Of a stretch of 21,433 bases of DNA, positions 20,754 through 21,433 are shown piece after piece (the stretch's first letter is position 1; every line of letters begins with the position of its first letter). The translations under genes and the position numbers were made by a program. The notes beneath the pieces were generated by a model, which saw only the letters and a program-made list of their open reading frames with translations, was not told the origin of the DNA and ran no database searches. Source of the DNA: an uncultured Lachnospiraceae bacterium (GTDB taxonomy: Bacteria; Bacillota; Clostridia; Lachnospirales; Lachnospiraceae); contig CAJUQB010000079.1 in assembly GCA_910588285.1 (NCBI GenBank), forward strand, positions 1 through 21,433, given 5' to 3'.

Positions 20754-21433
20754 AGATATGCTCCTTCCCGTTCCCACAACAGCACCCGCCGTTTCCTTCC
20801 CTGCCGGTCCAGGCACTCTGCCAGCGTCACCGGCCCGTATATCTGCTCCAATGCCTCTTCCATCCTTGGCAGCGGGTCACTGGCCGGATGCAGCCGCCCC
20901 ACACAGCGCCCGTCCCGGATCAGGACCAGCTGGTCGCAGAGCTCCAAGGCCAGCTGGGGATCATGCAGGGATAAGATCCCGGCCCTGCTGCTCCCCTTCA
21001 CAAATGCCTGCATCCGCTCCATGATGCTGTAGCGGTTGGCAAGATCCAGGGCGCTGTCCGGCTCATCCAGAATCAAAAGCCCGGCATCCTCAATCAGCGT
21101 CCGGGCCAGCATCACCAGCTGCTTCTGCCCTTCGCTGAGGCTTAAATAATTCCGCTGCCCATACCCGGCAAGTCCCAGCTCCTCCAGAGCCCCTTCTGCC
21201 TGCCTCCGCTGACTCCTGCCGGGCTGCTCCAAAAGCCCCAGCACCGGGTTAAAGCCCATCAGCACCACATCCAGAACCGTGAGCCCCACAGAGATTCCCG
21301 ACCGCTGGGGGATATAGCTGACCTGGCGGGCCAGCTGCCGCAGAGGAAGCTGCTCCAGCACCAGGCCGCCCCCAGAGGGGCCCTCCTCACCGCCCAGGGC
21401 ACCCGCCGCGGCCCCCTCCTCACTGCCCAGGGC
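20750..21433 (-). CDS. ABC transporter ATP-binding protein, C-terminal part (cut by right edge)
   Basis: The frame is open to the right edge, giving 227 residues; the Walker A end is outside the window. Visible motifs are the Q-loop VSYIPQRSG, signature LSEGQKQLVMLA, Walker B LLILDEPDSALD and H-loop ILSLHDPQ. The pattern is that of the iron-siderophore/B12 type ATPases (FepC/BtuD), a group that also includes MolC of molybdate importers. With ModE-like and MocA-like genes directly downstream, molybdate or tungstate uptake is the best guess. An unusual Gly/Glu-rich stretch encoded at 21368-21433, built of two 33-base repeats, precedes the Q-loop. The downstream gene overlaps the stop by four bases. 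Confidence 0.85.
   Translation of the reverse strand, partial: ALGSEEGAAAGALGGEEGPSGGGLVLEQLPLRQLARQVSYIPQRSGISVGLTVLDVVLMGFNPVLGLLEQPGRSQRRQAEGALEELGLAGYGQRNYLSLSEGQKQLVMLARTLIEDAGLLILDEPDSALDLANRYSIMERMQAFVKGSSRAGILSLHDPQLALELCDQLVLIRDGRCVGRLHPASDPLPRMEEALEQIYGPVTLAECLDRQGRKRRVLLWEREGAYL
20761..20766 (-). promoter_or_regulatory. Ribosome binding site deciding the ModE-like start
   Basis: AAGGAG on the minus strand, seven bases before the ATG at 20751-20753. It lies inside the end of the ABC ATPase gene. Confidence 0.65.
21383..21433 (-). repeat. 33-base tandem repeat inside the ABC ATPase gene
   Basis: On the minus strand GCCCTGGGC(A/G)GTGAGGAGGG occurs twice with a 33-base period, encoding ALGSEEG and ALGGEEG in one frame. 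The first copy touches the window edge, so more copies may follow. The frame is kept, so it expands the protein without breaking it. Confidence 0.6.

Overview
The window most likely comes from a Gram-positive anaerobe of the Clostridia, probably a gut Lachnospiraceae-type bacterium. The coding DNA is GC-rich and the intergenic DNA strongly AT-rich, ribosome binding sites are strong AGGAGG types, and the gene families (YgeX/YgeY/YgeW, YgfK, SsnA, a selenium-linked type of xanthine dehydrogenase) match purine-degradation clusters known from such organisms. This assignment is from gene content only.

Region 1 (1-2701) is a hexuronate locus. uxuA (mannonate dehydratase) overlaps a fructuronate reductase-type gene (uxuB) cut by the left edge. 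A divergent AraC-family regulator sits across a control region with a 21-bp-spaced direct repeat.

Region 2 (2720-18056) is a complete anaerobic purine/urate degradation module in two divergent operons. The leftward operon reads NCS2 purine permease, ssnA, ygfK, hyuA (hydantoinase) and a fused molybdenum hydroxylase (xdh). The rightward operon reads dpaL/ygeX, ygeY, ygeW and carbamate kinase. The 421-base divergent intergenic region holds promoter-like sequences both ways, a perfect 16-bp palindrome between them, another palindrome on the ygeX -10, and a structured leader before the permease. My reading of the chemistry: purines enter through the permease; Xdh oxidises hypoxanthine/xanthine to urate; YgfK, which looks like a domain-permuted dihydropyrimidine dehydrogenase, reduces the ring; SsnA and HyuA open rings; YgeY and YgeW remove ureido/carbamoyl groups; carbamate kinase makes ATP from carbamoyl phosphate; YgeX turns 2,3-diaminopropionate into pyruvate and ammonia. 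Hypoxanthine plus three waters has exactly the formula of 2,3-diureidopropionate, so the oxidative and reductive halves could balance.

Region 3 (18057-19287) has its own promoter and encodes a YheO-type PAS/HTH regulator and RidA, the enzyme that clears enamine/imine by-products expected from YgeX. A hairpin ends it.

Region 4 (19307-21433, leftward) is a molybdenum-support operon: an ABC ATPase cut by the right edge, a ModE-like DNA-binding protein without a molybdate-binding domain, and a fusion of a THEP1-like P-loop NTPase to a MocA-type nucleotidyltransferase. It probably supplies the cofactor for Xdh. No tRNA, rRNA, CRISPR array, transposase or phage gene was seen.
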